Origin: a virus
DNA: 35,156 nt
IMG/VR virus record: IMGVR_UViG_3300046836_000506
Location: 1-35,156 of that record
Direction: 5' to 3' (one strand)
The first letter of the stretch is position 1, and each line of letters opens with the position of its first letter. A program made the position numbers and the translations under genes. Below, piece after piece: positions 1 to 8,118 of this stretch. The notes under the pieces were generated by a model, which saw only the letters and a list, made by a program, of their open reading frames with translations, had not been told where the DNA came from and ran no database searches.

Positions 1-316
1 GTCCTTCCCAGTCGATCATGATAGGGCCACGAAGATGCCCAACCACCCGGATCAGGTTATCCAGCTGTGCCTGGACCGGGTCGTCTGTGAGGAAGTGATA
101 AGGTACGACCAGCCGCGTCGTACCAAGCGCCCCGCCGAGATTCGCTTGGAATCGAGGATCGACGTTGCTTACGCCCTGCGTTGCCTTAACCATCACCATC
201 ACAATCGAGGCTGGTACTTCGCGCCAGTTAATTGGACCGTTCCAGTGCGACACGTCGATGACACCGCCGAAGGTCGCTGTCGGGGACCAGACTAGCTTTC
301 CGGGCGCAAGGTACAT
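1..316 (-). CDS. GH25 muramidase endolysin, 3' end cut off by window edge
   Basis: Begins at ATG 316 and runs off the left edge after 105 codons. The N-terminal half matches glycosyl hydrolase family 25, which cleaves the beta-1,4 bond between N-acetylmuramic acid and N-acetylglucosamine in peptidoglycan. Visible signatures are GVIDVSHWNG (residues 18-27, with D21 of the active site), VKATQGVSNVDPRF (43-56), VPYHF (71-75) and MIDWEG with the D102-x-E104 pair typical of the family. It has no signal peptide, so release would depend on a holin; two hydrophobic small proteins lie just upstream. The start is preceded by AAGGTG in the end of the neighbouring 36-codon gene. Most likely the lysis enzyme; the missing C-terminus may hold a wall-binding part. 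Confidence 0.9.
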   Translation of the reverse strand, partial: MYLAPGKLVWSPTATFGGVIDVSHWNGPINWREVPASIVMVMVKATQGVSNVDPRFQANLGGALGTTRLVVPYHFLTDDPVQAQLDNLIRVVGHLRGPIMIDWEG

Positions 317-320
317 CAGA

Positions 321-431
321 TCACCTTAACAAGAACACAAAGAGGAGCACCCAAAGAACGGGATTCCCAAGGCGGCATATCAGGAACGCCGCCTGAAAAG
401 CATTGAATAGCAAGTTCACCGCAAGGGCCAT
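321..431 (-). CDS. 36-residue hydrophobic lysis-cassette peptide
   Basis: A very short gene. Its ATG (431-429) shares one base with the TGA of the upstream holin-like gene (TGATG), and its stop lies 4 nt before the endolysin ATG. The peptide starts MALAVNLLFNAFQAAFLI and is hydrophobic through most of its length, with one central break (CRLGNP) followed by VLWVLLFVFLL, so it could span the membrane once or form a short hairpin. Tight coupling inside a lysis cassette is the main argument that it is real. A small holin or spanin-like role is inference. Confidence 0.55.
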   Translation of the reverse strand: MALAVNLLFNAFQAAFLICRLGNPVLWVLLFVFLLR

Positions 432-751
432 CAGCTAGCTTCTCCACCACTCACGTTCCTTTTCTCCTCTGCAACGCCTTCTGCTTTTCCAGCTTCCCGC
501 GCCAAAATCTCAAGGCGGTGTGACATGCCGTTAGTCTGCATCTTGACTTCCTCTATAGTGGTTGCCACGCCGTCGAGCTTGTCCGCTGTTACAAGTGCTA
601 TGGCGTGCGCGTTCTGCGTCGTGACAGCTAAAACCTTGACAGCATGAGCAGTCCGACGACTCGAAATGAATTGCTGAATGAGCCCCCACAAGACACCGAT
701 GGCTATGATGCCGGACGGAGAAATCCACTCGTAGATCAGCTTCGCTGTCAT
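431..751 (-). CDS. holin-like membrane protein
   Basis: 106 residues. A single hydrophobic segment lies near the N-terminus (about residues 11-29, SPSGIIAIGVLWGLIQQFI), followed by a charged, heptad-like soluble tail (about 55-100: KLDGVATTIEEVKMQ onward) that could form a coiled coil. This layout is common among small phage holins and other lysis membrane proteins encoded next to endolysins. The ATG overlaps the stop of the previous gene by 4 nt, and its stop overlaps the start of the 36-residue peptide, so the lysis genes are translationally coupled. Direct homology is not recognised; the role comes from topology and position upstream of the GH25 endolysin. Confidence 0.6.
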   Translation of the reverse strand: MTAKLIYEWISPSGIIAIGVLWGLIQQFISSRRTAHAVKVLAVTTQNAHAIALVTADKLDGVATTIEEVKMQTNGMSHRLEILAREAGKAEGVAEEKRNVSGGEAS

Positions 752-942
752 TGCCCCAACAGCGTCTTTCTCTGCACGGCGTTCTGGTCAGGAGCTCCAA
801 ACGGCGACGTGAGAATGGTCGAGCCAAGCCCGCCGTATATGCTTGGCATCTGCGATGATGGCCCTGCCATCGTTCCCGCGAAGGTAGGCGGGTTCGGTGG
901 CGGAGGCGGCGGTGCAGGGGGTTTCGGCGCTCCGAACATCAC
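748..942 (-). CDS. proline-rich small phage protein
   Basis: About 64 residues. It has an N-terminal poly-proline stretch (PPAPPPPPPNPP), a middle STILTSPFGAPD and the C-terminal KTLLGQ. Small proteins of this shape, poly-Pro followed by a S-T-I/L-T segment and ending K-x-LLG, recur in podovirus structural regions; the function is not known to me. The start is GTG at 942, overlapping the upstream stop as GTGA, or ATG at 939 sharing one base with it. It overlaps the holin-like gene by 4 nt. Probably a minor virion or assembly protein by position. Confidence 0.7.
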   Translation of the reverse strand: MMFGAPKPPAPPPPPPNPPTFAGTMAGPSSQMPSIYGGLGSTILTSPFGAPDQNAVQRKTLLGQ

Positions 943-1145
943 GGCAGCCCATTCTCGCCGTTAATCTTGCCTGTCATCTGTGGCCGTTCTGAAGCCTCCT
1001 GCCGCTTCGACTGATCGCCACTGTAACGCTGCATCGCGCCGCCGAGGGGCGATACGCACCCACGCGCGTTGGCGTCGCCCCTCGCCTCGGTCGTGTGGAC
1101 GGTGTGAGCTTGTCCGCCGCGCGTATGTGAACTGTTACCTGCCAT
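939..1145 (-). CDS. small hydrophilic protein of unknown function
   Basis: 68 residues, polar and low in hydrophobic residues, unlikely to be membrane bound. Function not recognised. It is supported by a near-perfect ribosome binding site (AGGAGG, 5 nt before ATG 1145) and by the overlap of its stop with the next start. It begins a coupled set of small genes running into the lysis cassette, after a 26-nt gap from the tail spike gene. Confidence 0.6.
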   Translation of the reverse strand: MAGNSSHTRGGQAHTVHTTEARGDANARGCVSPLGGAMQRYSGDQSKRQEASERPQMTGKINGENGLP

Positions 1146-1171
1146 ATTATCCTCCTAGAAGCTCGATTTAT

Positions 1172-3802
1172 CTACAGCCGCGCGTCCGCTGTGGCGTGGA
1201 TACAATAGTTGGAAGCGATGACGGGGGCTGTGGTGATCTCGCCGATTGGCACGCCCGTCGTGCCCTTAGCGACCGGAATATCGACGCTGACTGTTGCGTC
1301 TGCTGCGCCCGTCACGTTGCGCCAGTTGGCGTTGCCGGCGCTCGGATTGTAGGTCACGATCGTCGGCGACGCGCGCATCTCGACCGGGAAGCGCCATTCG
1401 ACGCCGAGGGTCGCTATCGTCGTGCTCTCGCCCACCGTACACAGCGAGCCGGCCAAGCCGCCGGTCTGCGCCACCGCCGTCCCCTGCGGAAAGGTCTTGG
1501 CGTAGTAGCGGCTCGCGATCTCGATCTCGTCCTTGTATTGCAGGGGGATGAACGGCGTCGGGACCGGGGATACCTCCAGTTTGACGTTGCCCATCTGGAA
1601 GGTCGCCGCCGAGGTCGTCGTCAGCGCGGTCTGCGCCGAGCTGCACTCTATATCCGAGGCGGCCCATGTGGCAGCCGTTCCTTGGAATGTGGACCCGCAT
1701 TCTAGCAACACTCGTACACCGGCTCCTGCCGCTACTCCAGTCTGAATCCATGTGCCAGCGGTATCACCCGGAATGACAATGACACACTTCGTCCACGTCG
1801 CTGCTGTCAGAGCGCAGTTCTGGAAATACGCACGGGTTGCGGCGGCGTTGATGAGAGCTACCCCATAGGTGCCTGTAACCGAGGATTTCATCCACGCGCT
1901 GAAGGTAAGAGTGTTGGCCCCGGCCGCACCAAAGGCCCAGTTGCGGATGTTGTTGGCCTCAATCTTCTGCCAAAAGAAGGTGCGCTGCCCGGCTGTCGGC
2001 GCGCTCCCGCCCGTTCCCACGGTGTATTTGATGCTGTGCTGCGCGCCTGGGGGAGCGTCGGCTGAGCGTGTCGTGGTGGGCGATCCGGTGGCGCTGGTCT
2101 GACTGCCAATAATCCACCCGTCGAGCGTGTTCGTGTTGCCGCCCGTTGGCGTCGCGTAGGGCCGCGTTGCATCCAGGCTCTCGTTGACCTGATCGACCTC
2201 CGCCCCGCCGTTGAGGAGGACGCTTGGAGCCGGCGTCTGCTTGAAGTCGATCGCCGACCAGTTCATCGTCGTCGAGGTGAACTCGCCCGAGGGCGTCCCG
2301 ATAAGCTGGTTGCCGGAATAGGCGACGCTCAGCGCCGCGCTGCCGACGTTGAGGACCGTTCCGCCAGCCGTGCCGTTGTTGTCCCACACGTTCCCGGTGA
2401 TCGAGTATCCGGTGCCGTCCAGGAGGTTGAGCACCGATCCGCTGGAGACCGAATCGTTGTGGGCATTACCAGTGTAAGTGATATTACGGACCCATTTCGA
2501 TGCGGTGTTCGGGGTGCCGATTCCCACATAGAGCCCGTTGCTCAATACCGGCTGCGCCGCGATGGACGACATCTGATTGCCGGTGATGATGACGTTGCCG
2601 TACTCGACCCCGGAGATCGCCTGGATGACGCCGATAGGGGAGATACGGTTTTCTTCGAGCGAGTCGGCGGAAATCCTCACGGTGCCGGTCGGCCCGGTTG
2701 TCATGTTGGCAAGAAATCCGAAGCCGTTTCCAATGAGCTTTGAGCCAACGATGGCGATGTCGCCGCCGGCACGGAACTCGAACCCGGCGGTGTTCCCGTA
2801 CCAGTAGGTCGGCGTGCCCCCGCCCGCGCTCGATGCGTTCGCGTTGGTGTCGGCGGTGATCGTGAAGGTGTTGGCGTCTACGACCGTGACGGGGTAGTAG
2901 CCGTGGATCGTGATGTTGTTGAAGACGGTCGCGCCGTACCAGATGGCGATCTGTCCGGTGGACATGCCGTGCGCGGTGTGCGCCACCGTGACGGTCGGCG
3001 TCGTGTTGACCGTCGTGAAGGCGTTGTTGCCCTCGGTGCCGGTCGTGCAGCGATTAAGGCAACGGAGCCGGGTTGCAGTGTAGGCGTCCTCGCCACCGTC
3101 CTTGACGATGGTGTTTATCTTCAAGATACCGTCGTGCCCGTGATTTATCGACTCGAAGTTATTCGTCTTGAACGCATAGGCGGAATCGAGGCGAATACCG
3201 TCCCAGGCGTTCGAGCAAATGACGCTATCGACGTAGCTCCGCTCGTTGTACGTTGAGCCTCCGGTGCCGGTGTAGCTAAGACAGGCTCCGGATGTCTTTG
3301 GAGTATCGCTGTCGATGTAGAGATCGCGGATGGTTACGGCACCCAGCGAGGCGACGGCAAACACGTCACCCGTCGTGCGTGTGTCTCGGATGACCGTGCC
3401 GCCGGTATTGCCTGTCCCCTGGTTGGACCCTTTCCCCGCGCCGACGATGCTTATCCCGCTCGTGATGTTGATCGTGCCGCTGACGTGGCACAATCCGGCC
3501 GGGAGCACCAAAACCCCGCCACCATTTCCGGTCGCCGGGAAAGCCAACGCCCGCGCTAGATTTACGGCGGCCTGGAGCGCCGATGTGTTGTCGAAAACAT
3601 TGTCGCAGATCATGCCGCTGTTGGCACCGTAGACGTAGGTCTTGCCGATGCCGAAATTGTTGAGCACGTCGGGCAGCGTCGCGTTGGAGCCGTCGGTATT
3701 TAATTTACCCGCAGCAACAGCGGTAGAATTTTCATCGTGAACTACCTGCGCAAACGCACTTCCGTAGAATAAAATAACCGCTATTGCAGTGAGATATTTC
3801 AT
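1172..3802 (-). CDS. beta-helix tail spike with signal peptide
   Basis: 876 residues from ATG 3802, chosen because it overlaps the upstream stop by 4 nt and begins a clear signal peptide (MKYLTAIAVILFYGSAFAQ); the frame stays open upstream. Residues about 50-500 have the repeated short strands and turns of a right-handed parallel beta-helix with a pectate-lyase-like entry (DNTSALQAAVNLA, GGGVLVLPAGL, GISIVGAGKG). A jelly-roll-like part follows (NGGAEVDQVN, DGWIIGSQ). The C-terminal module has ASRYYAKTFPQGT and PVEMRASPTIVTYNP, a pattern I know from phage receptor-binding spike ends. Likely role: receptor binding and depolymerisation of surface polysaccharide. The signal peptide is odd for a virion protein assembled in the cytoplasm. 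Confidence 0.85.
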   Translation of the reverse strand: MKYLTAIAVILFYGSAFAQVVHDENSTAVAAGKLNTDGSNATLPDVLNNFGIGKTYVYGANSGMICDNVFDNTSALQAAVNLARALAFPATGNGGGVLVLPAGLCHVSGTINITSGISIVGAGKGSNQGTGNTGGTVIRDTRTTGDVFAVASLGAVTIRDLYIDSDTPKTSGACLSYTGTGGSTYNERSYVDSVICSNAWDGIRLDSAYAFKTNNFESINHGHDGILKINTIVKDGGEDAYTATRLRCLNRCTTGTEGNNAFTTVNTTPTVTVAHTAHGMSTGQIAIWYGATVFNNITIHGYYPVTVVDANTFTITADTNANASSAGGGTPTYWYGNTAGFEFRAGGDIAIVGSKLIGNGFGFLANMTTGPTGTVRISADSLEENRISPIGVIQAISGVEYGNVIITGNQMSSIAAQPVLSNGLYVGIGTPNTASKWVRNITYTGNAHNDSVSSGSVLNLLDGTGYSITGNVWDNNGTAGGTVLNVGSAALSVAYSGNQLIGTPSGEFTSTTMNWSAIDFKQTPAPSVLLNGGAEVDQVNESLDATRPYATPTGGNTNTLDGWIIGSQTSATGSPTTTRSADAPPGAQHSIKYTVGTGGSAPTAGQRTFFWQKIEANNIRNWAFGAAGANTLTFSAWMKSSVTGTYGVALINAAATRAYFQNCALTAATWTKCVIVIPGDTAGTWIQTGVAAGAGVRVLLECGSTFQGTAATWAASDIECSSAQTALTTTSAATFQMGNVKLEVSPVPTPFIPLQYKDEIEIASRYYAKTFPQGTAVAQTGGLAGSLCTVGESTTIATLGVEWRFPVEMRASPTIVTYNPSAGNANWRNVTGAADATVSVDIPVAKGTTGVPIGEITTAPVIASNYCIHATADARL

Positions 3803-4248
3803 AGTGCTTGCCCCATGAACTTGGCGGTCGCTGACGCTGTAAGAGTATCGCACCCCGTCGTTGAAAACGCTGCAACGATTCCAACAGGTGAGGTTGTTGC
3901 TCTTATAGGCGCTTCCCACTGCGCAGCGACGGCACCTTTGGTACCGTCAGAAGAAACTGGCCAGCACCAAAGCGGTGTCACCGCCCCATTCGCGGGTATT
4001 GCCGTCGCATTAAACACCATCACGTAGCCACTCGTCGCACCAATTTTGACTGAGAGACTATACAGAGATAGAGCGTTTCCGGTTGTCCCTCCAGCCGGCT
4101 TGAAAACGTAGTTACTGACTGAATCAGCACTTGCCTGTTGCTGGATACTGCCGATAGGTGGTCCCCCTGGTGAGGGCTGCGCACCGGCTGCGACAGCCCA
4201 TAACAGAGCTGTCCCCACTAAAGCGAGTTGCTTTGACATCTTAATCAT
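3799..4248 (-). CDS. small tail-module protein with signal peptide
   Basis: 149 residues. A hydrophobic N-terminus (KQLALVGTALLWAVAAGAQ) ends in a good signal peptidase I site. The rest is beta-rich (SGYVMVFNATAIPANGAV, FSTTGCDTLTAS), a pattern seen in small phage proteins encoded beside tail fibers. Its stop overlaps the tail spike start by 4 nt, so the two are probably made together. It may cap or decorate the fiber; there is no enzymatic motif. The second ATG (4239) is an alternative start. Confidence 0.7.
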   Translation of the reverse strand: MIKMSKQLALVGTALLWAVAAGAQPSPGGPPIGSIQQQASADSVSNYVFKPAGGTTGNALSLYSLSVKIGATSGYVMVFNATAIPANGAVTPLWCWPVSSDGTKGAVAAQWEAPIRATTSPVGIVAAFSTTGCDTLTASATAKFMGQAL

Positions 4249-4262
4249 GGCGTTTATCCAGG

Positions 4263-5879
4263 TCAGAATACTACGAAGCCGATCTTGACGGTGCCGTTGA
4301 GGGCGCTCGTCGCGTGCGTGTTCACGATGTTGACAGTGATCGTGCCGGAGCCGGGCACGCAGGAAGCGATCCAGGGATAGCCATTAGTGACCAGCGTACC
4401 ACTGTACCCAAGGTCGGTGCACTGGATAACGTCCGTGGCGGCGACTGAGGAGTCGTTGATGACATAGGCAGTTGCGGCGGTCGCGCCCGCTGTGGTCAGG
4501 GTACCTGTGGTGGCAACGCCACGCTGACCGTTGCAGGTAACGGGCGTTGCGCCGGTGACTGTGCAGGTCGCCCCGCCAAGACGGACGTTGCCGGTGCCAG
4601 CTGCCGCGACGGAGAGGTCGCGGTTGGCGTCCGCGCCAGAACCGCCCAACGTCAGGGACGGCGCTGCACCTGTCGCCGACGGTGTGGCGATCAGGTGGTT
4701 AACGATGGTGCCCGTGGGGTTCACGACCTCGAAGGCTGCGTTGGCGTTGGCGGCCCCGCCGACGAAAACGCTGGCCACGCCTTTAGTCTGTAGGGCCAGC
4801 CCTACGTTGGTGTCGGTGCCTGTCCCTATGATAGACGGGTAGGCTGGATTGGCAGTCGCCGCACCGTTCAAGGACAGAAAATCGACCGCCGACGCGACCG
4901 TATTGGCCTGTACCGACGAGTTCGCCACGGTGGTACCGCCCAAGGCCACCGTGCTGGTGCCCTTGGGAAAGAGGCCGATGGGAATGGTGGCTCCGGAGCC
5001 GGTTGTGGTGATGGGTACCACGTTGGTTGAGGTAGAGCCGGTCACGTTCAGGTTGTTGACTGCGGAGGCGGTACGTAGGACAGAGAACTGAACCGCCGTA
5101 TCGTCGGTCAGGAATCGAAGGTTGCCGGTTCCCTTTGTGCCGAAGTCCATCGCCTCGGCGGCGTCACCAGACGCCCCGCCCGCCTTGACAGACGGTACGC
5201 TGCCGGTCGCCGCACCAGTCACGACGACTTGATTGACGCCGCTAGAGACGTTTGGTGCGAGGAGCGCTGTCGTGAACAGCGGGTCGGCTGAGGAGCCGGC
5301 CGATACGAGTGCTGCGCCGACCGTGGCGGACGGTCCAGCGAAACCAACGGCCGAGGTGCCCTCACCGATTAGTACGCTACGCGCTGTCAGGGTTGTCTGG
5401 CCGGTCCCACCACTAGGTACCGTACCTGCACCAACGCCGGCCGCTACGGTATTCTGACAGAGGTAGTTGGTACCGTCCGAATACGCTATCACGCCGGTGT
5501 TCTGCGTAAGGGCAAGCGTTGCCGCTCCGCAGATTGTGCTGGTTGTCGGCGTGATGGTAGCTGTGCCCGCGCCGATGTTCTGGAAGATGAATTTGCGGCC
5601 GGGCGAGAAGCCCGGCGTTCCTGCCTTTGGCAGCGTCACCGCCACCGGCGAGCCGTTCGAGAACGACACGAGCTTACCCGAATCGTTTGGGATGACCGTA
5701 TAGGTCGTTCCGGTTTGGGCGTTGGGAACGCCTGCGTATGAGTCCGCACCCTCCCACACCTTCCCAAGCGTGGGTCCGAGGAAATATTCGGTGCCGGGCG
5801 CGCGGGTCTGTGCGTCGGCAGTAGCGACGAGGGCGAGGACGGCACCAACGGCCGCCGCCAGAATCTGGTTAATACGCAT
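4263..5879 (-). CDS. tail fiber-like repeat protein with signal peptide
   Basis: 538 residues, rich in Gly, Ala, Thr, Ser and Val. It starts with a signal peptide (MRINQILAAAVGAVLALVA, cleavage near ADA-Q). A segment GGTGQTTLTARSVLIGEG (from about residue 157) is the phage fiber motif that occurs as a GGTGxTT-x-vLxGnG repeat in many tail fibers. Further repeats alternate short strands with GTGNLRFL- and GTGNVRLG-like blocks. The C-terminus (GYPWIASCVPGSGTITV onward) is a compact beta domain. AGGGGAAG lies 6 nt before ATG 5879. It is probably the shaft or proximal part of the receptor-binding apparatus that works with the spike at 1172-3802. Confidence 0.8.
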   Translation of the reverse strand: MRINQILAAAVGAVLALVATADAQTRAPGTEYFLGPTLGKVWEGADSYAGVPNAQTGTTYTVIPNDSGKLVSFSNGSPVAVTLPKAGTPGFSPGRKFIFQNIGAGTATITPTTSTICGAATLALTQNTGVIAYSDGTNYLCQNTVAAGVGAGTVPSGGTGQTTLTARSVLIGEGTSAVGFAGPSATVGAALVSAGSSADPLFTTALLAPNVSSGVNQVVVTGAATGSVPSVKAGGASGDAAEAMDFGTKGTGNLRFLTDDTAVQFSVLRTASAVNNLNVTGSTSTNVVPITTTGSGATIPIGLFPKGTSTVALGGTTVANSSVQANTVASAVDFLSLNGAATANPAYPSIIGTGTDTNVGLALQTKGVASVFVGGAANANAAFEVVNPTGTIVNHLIATPSATGAAPSLTLGGSGADANRDLSVAAAGTGNVRLGGATCTVTGATPVTCNGQRGVATTGTLTTAGATAATAYVINDSSVAATDVIQCTDLGYSGTLVTNGYPWIASCVPGSGTITVNIVNTHATSALNGTVKIGFVVF

Positions 5880-5982
5880 TGGACTTCCCCTTGGGCTTGC
5901 GCTTTGCAGCGGGTTTCGCTTTCTCGGCGGGCTTCCGCTTGGAGGCGTCGGCGAGGTTGAGTGTGTTGACGTTGGATTTCAT
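5869..5982 (-). CDS. 37-residue lysine-rich peptide
   Basis: Strongly basic, with AKPAAKRKPKGK-type repeats, so probably disordered and able to bind nucleic acid or negatively charged protein. ATG 5982 overlaps the upstream stop by 4 nt and has GAAGGA at good distance; its stop TAA falls inside the start of the fiber gene (11-nt overlap). Function unknown. Confidence 0.55.
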   Translation of the reverse strand: MKSNVNTLNLADASKRKPAEKAKPAAKRKPKGKSNAY

Positions 5983-6239
5983 GCCGATTCCTTCTCAGGC
6001 CCGCTTAGTCCTGGCCGCGGGTCAGCCTCTGTGCGGTGCATTTCTTGTGCAACGTCAGCGTGAAGTTTTATAGCCGCCATTGATAAGCCGCCAAGATCAA
6101 TACCACTTGTCCACGCTGTGCGCCAACGGCCATCAACTCGTACTACAGCGACGATCGCATCGAGATCGTCCCTTGCCGCAATCTGTGCTAAAAGCACGGG
6201 CACGCTGACGCTCTTGTTGTTTAAGGGCTCGACGCTCAT
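5979..6239 (-). CDS. conserved small protein downstream of terL
   Basis: 86 residues: DDLDAIVAVVRVDGRWRTAW, then SGIDLGGLSMAAIKLHADVA. This is a small alpha/beta fold of a type found near terminase and tail genes in several phages; its function is not known to me. It is coupled by 4-nt overlaps to terL before it and to the Lys-rich peptide after it, so it is expressed with the late genes. Confidence 0.65.
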   Translation of the reverse strand: MSVEPLNNKSVSVPVLLAQIAARDDLDAIVAVVRVDGRWRTAWTSGIDLGGLSMAAIKLHADVAQEMHRTEADPRPGLSGPEKESA

Positions 6240-7834
6240 GCCGCAGCCCTCATAGGGGTAAAAGCAATCATGAGCTGTTTTCGTCGGCTGTTCGACTGCC
6301 GCACTATGTCGATTATGGCAGCAAGAACTGTTACCACCACGCGTGCAGCAAGACGATCTGTACTAAACGGATCGTAGTCAAACTCTATGAGAGGACGGCG
6401 TATGCCTTCGTGCCCCGCGTCGAGGTTCGGCATCACCGGAAAGGCGAAGGTCAGCGCGAGTGCATCAGCCCAGTCGGGCGATGCCACACCGCGCCGCTTC
6501 ATGTCCTCCTTACGTTCGAGCTGTATCTCGTCTCGCGCATTGAACCCGTAGGTCGGCGCGACCAGTTGTTCGGCAAGAGTGTCGTCGTCCTCGATAGCGC
6601 CACCGGCGTCTAGCCACGCCCGCGCAGCCCCCCATATTTCGGCGCGCTTGTTAGCGTAGCTCTCGCCCTGCGAGAGCAGGTCGCCGCGCGACGCCTTACC
6701 GCCGAACTGCACATCGTACACAGAAAGACGAAGCTGTCGGCAACGGTCCACAACACCTCCACCAACACCACCGCCATCAATAAAGATAGCATCGGCGTGG
6801 AGGTGTTGAGACAACTCCACGACTCTTGCGGCGACGGACATGGTATCAAGTCCCCGCAGCCGCACAGCGGGAGTAGTGCGGGCATCGCGGCCCTTCCGCA
6901 CCACGAGGACAGTTTCATCATCACCGAACCTCGCCACGTCAACGCCGATGATTAGGGGGTCGAAGCGCTGCGCAACGGCTTCGCGCTGGCGGGCCTCCGC
7001 CACGGCGTACGCAGATATAAACTCGAGTGCGCCAACCCTGGGAAATACACCCTTGACACGTACTCGGAAAAAGTCCGAGTCATCGCCGTACGCATCTGCC
7101 CAAGCGGCAATCTGCGACTTGTTCGTGAATGATACCTCACGTGCATCGACCTGCGTGGTGTACCATCGCGCGTCGTCGAATGTAGAACGGAAACGACCCG
7201 ACGACCTCGTCGGATTGCCACAAACGAGCCATACCCTCTCAGTGTTCTCATCGGTCAGGAATCCTTCCGAGGTTTCCCATATCACGTCGGGGATGGAGGA
7301 CGCCTCGTCGTAGATCATAAACACGCGGCGGCCCTGATTGTGCAGGCCGGCGAACGCCTCAGGGTTGCGTTCGGACCACGCTACCATATCGACCCGCCAC
7401 GTCTTGGTATGCTCTGGATCGACGGAGAAGATGGAAGTGGCTTCGAGTTTGAAGAGGTCTCGGCCGACGAAGAGGCGGTGCCACTTCGCGAGTTCGGCCC
7501 AGGTCTTAGTTTTTAATTGGGTCTCGGTGTTGGCGGTGACCACGCCCCGAGTGTCAGTCGCAGTGGACAGGGCCCACAAGATGATCCAAGAGACCAGAGC
7601 TGATTTCCCGACACCGTGGCCTGAGGCAACAGCCTCCAGCACAGCCTGTGATGGGGACAGTCCGTTTCCAATGCGAGTGAGGAGATCGGCTTGCCACTGT
7701 TCGGGTCCGCTTCGCGAAGTGAGTTCACCTTGCCCCCACGGGAAAACGGCGCGGACGAACCCGAGTGGGTCCGATGCGAAGGTTGCGAGGAACTCTATGA
7801 GTTCATCGAGGGTGCGGTCGTCGATGTCGATCAT
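6236..7834 (-). CDS. terL: terminase large subunit (packaging ATPase-nuclease)
   Basis: 532 residues from ATG 7834. The frame stays open to 8050, but the upstream part is low-complexity, and ATG 7834 has AGGGG 8 nt before it and overlaps the previous stop as ATGA. ATPase: Walker A SGHGVGKSAL (71-80), Walker B VFMIYDEAS, and a coupling-type motif VCGNPTRSSG. RNase H-like nuclease: IIGVDVARFGDDETV, IFIDGGGVGGGVVDRC and DWADALALTF carry the acidic residues. The enzyme pumps DNA into the prohead and cuts concatemers. A short Arg/Ala-rich tail follows the nuclease. The hairpin at 7842-7881 would hide its ribosome binding site. Confidence 0.95.
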   Translation of the reverse strand: MIDIDDRTLDELIEFLATFASDPLGFVRAVFPWGQGELTSRSGPEQWQADLLTRIGNGLSPSQAVLEAVASGHGVGKSALVSWIILWALSTATDTRGVVTANTETQLKTKTWAELAKWHRLFVGRDLFKLEATSIFSVDPEHTKTWRVDMVAWSERNPEAFAGLHNQGRRVFMIYDEASSIPDVIWETSEGFLTDENTERVWLVCGNPTRSSGRFRSTFDDARWYTTQVDAREVSFTNKSQIAAWADAYGDDSDFFRVRVKGVFPRVGALEFISAYAVAEARQREAVAQRFDPLIIGVDVARFGDDETVLVVRKGRDARTTPAVRLRGLDTMSVAARVVELSQHLHADAIFIDGGGVGGGVVDRCRQLRLSVYDVQFGGKASRGDLLSQGESYANKRAEIWGAARAWLDAGGAIEDDDTLAEQLVAPTYGFNARDEIQLERKEDMKRRGVASPDWADALALTFAFPVMPNLDAGHEGIRRPLIEFDYDPFSTDRLAARVVVTVLAAIIDIVRQSNSRRKQLMIAFTPMRAAA

Positions 7835-8118
7835 GGGTGCTGCCCCTGGGGAAGGGCGAAGGGGAGAGCTTCCCCAGGGGCACCCAGCGCCGGGCTTGCG
7901 TCTGCTCGCTCTTGCGTGCGTGCTGCGTGCCAGCGCACCCGTCGTATCCCCGGTAAGGGGACGGTGGGCAGCGCTGCCGCGCCACCTCGGGCCCTCGCCG
8001 ATCCCGTCGCTGTCGAACCCTGCAGCCTCCCGATCAGGGAGCTCTCCCACGCCTCATTCAGTCGTGGTACGATAGCTGCGTAAGGGCCGGTGCTTGTGGA
8101 CCAGCTCAGCTCGTTCAA
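7831..8118 (-). CDS. possible leader ORF spanning the terS-terL gap
   Basis: 95 codons from TTG 8118, which overlaps the stop of the 58-residue gene (TTGA), to a TGA that overlaps terL ATG 7834. So it fits the interval exactly. The first part (TSTGPYAAIVPRLNEAWESS) reads like natural protein; the rest is Ala/Arg/Pro-rich and could be chance in G+C-rich DNA. A second frame, in phase with terL, is also open from 8050. The true coding state is unclear, but translation here would run through the terL hairpin. Confidence 0.4.
   Translation of the reverse strand: MNELSWSTSTGPYAAIVPRLNEAWESSLIGRLQGSTATGSARARGGAAALPTVPLPGIRRVRWHAARTQERADASPALGAPGEALPFALPQGQHP
7842..7881 (-). promoter_or_regulatory. 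hairpin masking the terL ribosome binding site
   Basis: A perfect 13-bp inverted repeat, GCCCCTGGGGAAG (7842-7854) against CTTCCCCAGGGGC (7869-7881), with a 14-nt loop. In the leftward mRNA, the 3' arm contains the AGGGG that serves as Shine-Dalgarno for terL ATG 7834. Ribosomes translating an upstream frame through this site could open it. There is no U-tract, so it is not a standard terminator. Confidence 0.6.

Noticed and set aside
980-1705. 241-codon plus-strand ORF opposite the tail spike
   Set aside because: Arg/Cys-rich shadow of the spike gene; no ribosome binding site and no protein-like pattern.
3803-3919. Longer start for the tail spike
   Set aside because: It would put 39 extra residues before a clear signal peptide and overlap the upstream gene by 121 nt.
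8009-8050. tRNA-like segment on the minus strand (GGGAGAGC, CTGATCG loop, GGGTTCGA)
   Set aside because: No matching D-stem, a T-stem that does not pair and no acceptor stem; resembles a tRNA only in short words.
7834-8050. TerL start at 8050
   Set aside because: The extra 72 residues are Arg/Gly/Ser-rich without family pattern, while ATG 7834 has a ribosome binding site and a stop-start overlap.
7338-8075. Long plus-strand ORFs across the terL start
   Set aside because: Antisense to TerL with Ser/Arg-rich composition; terL motifs on the other strand are decisive.
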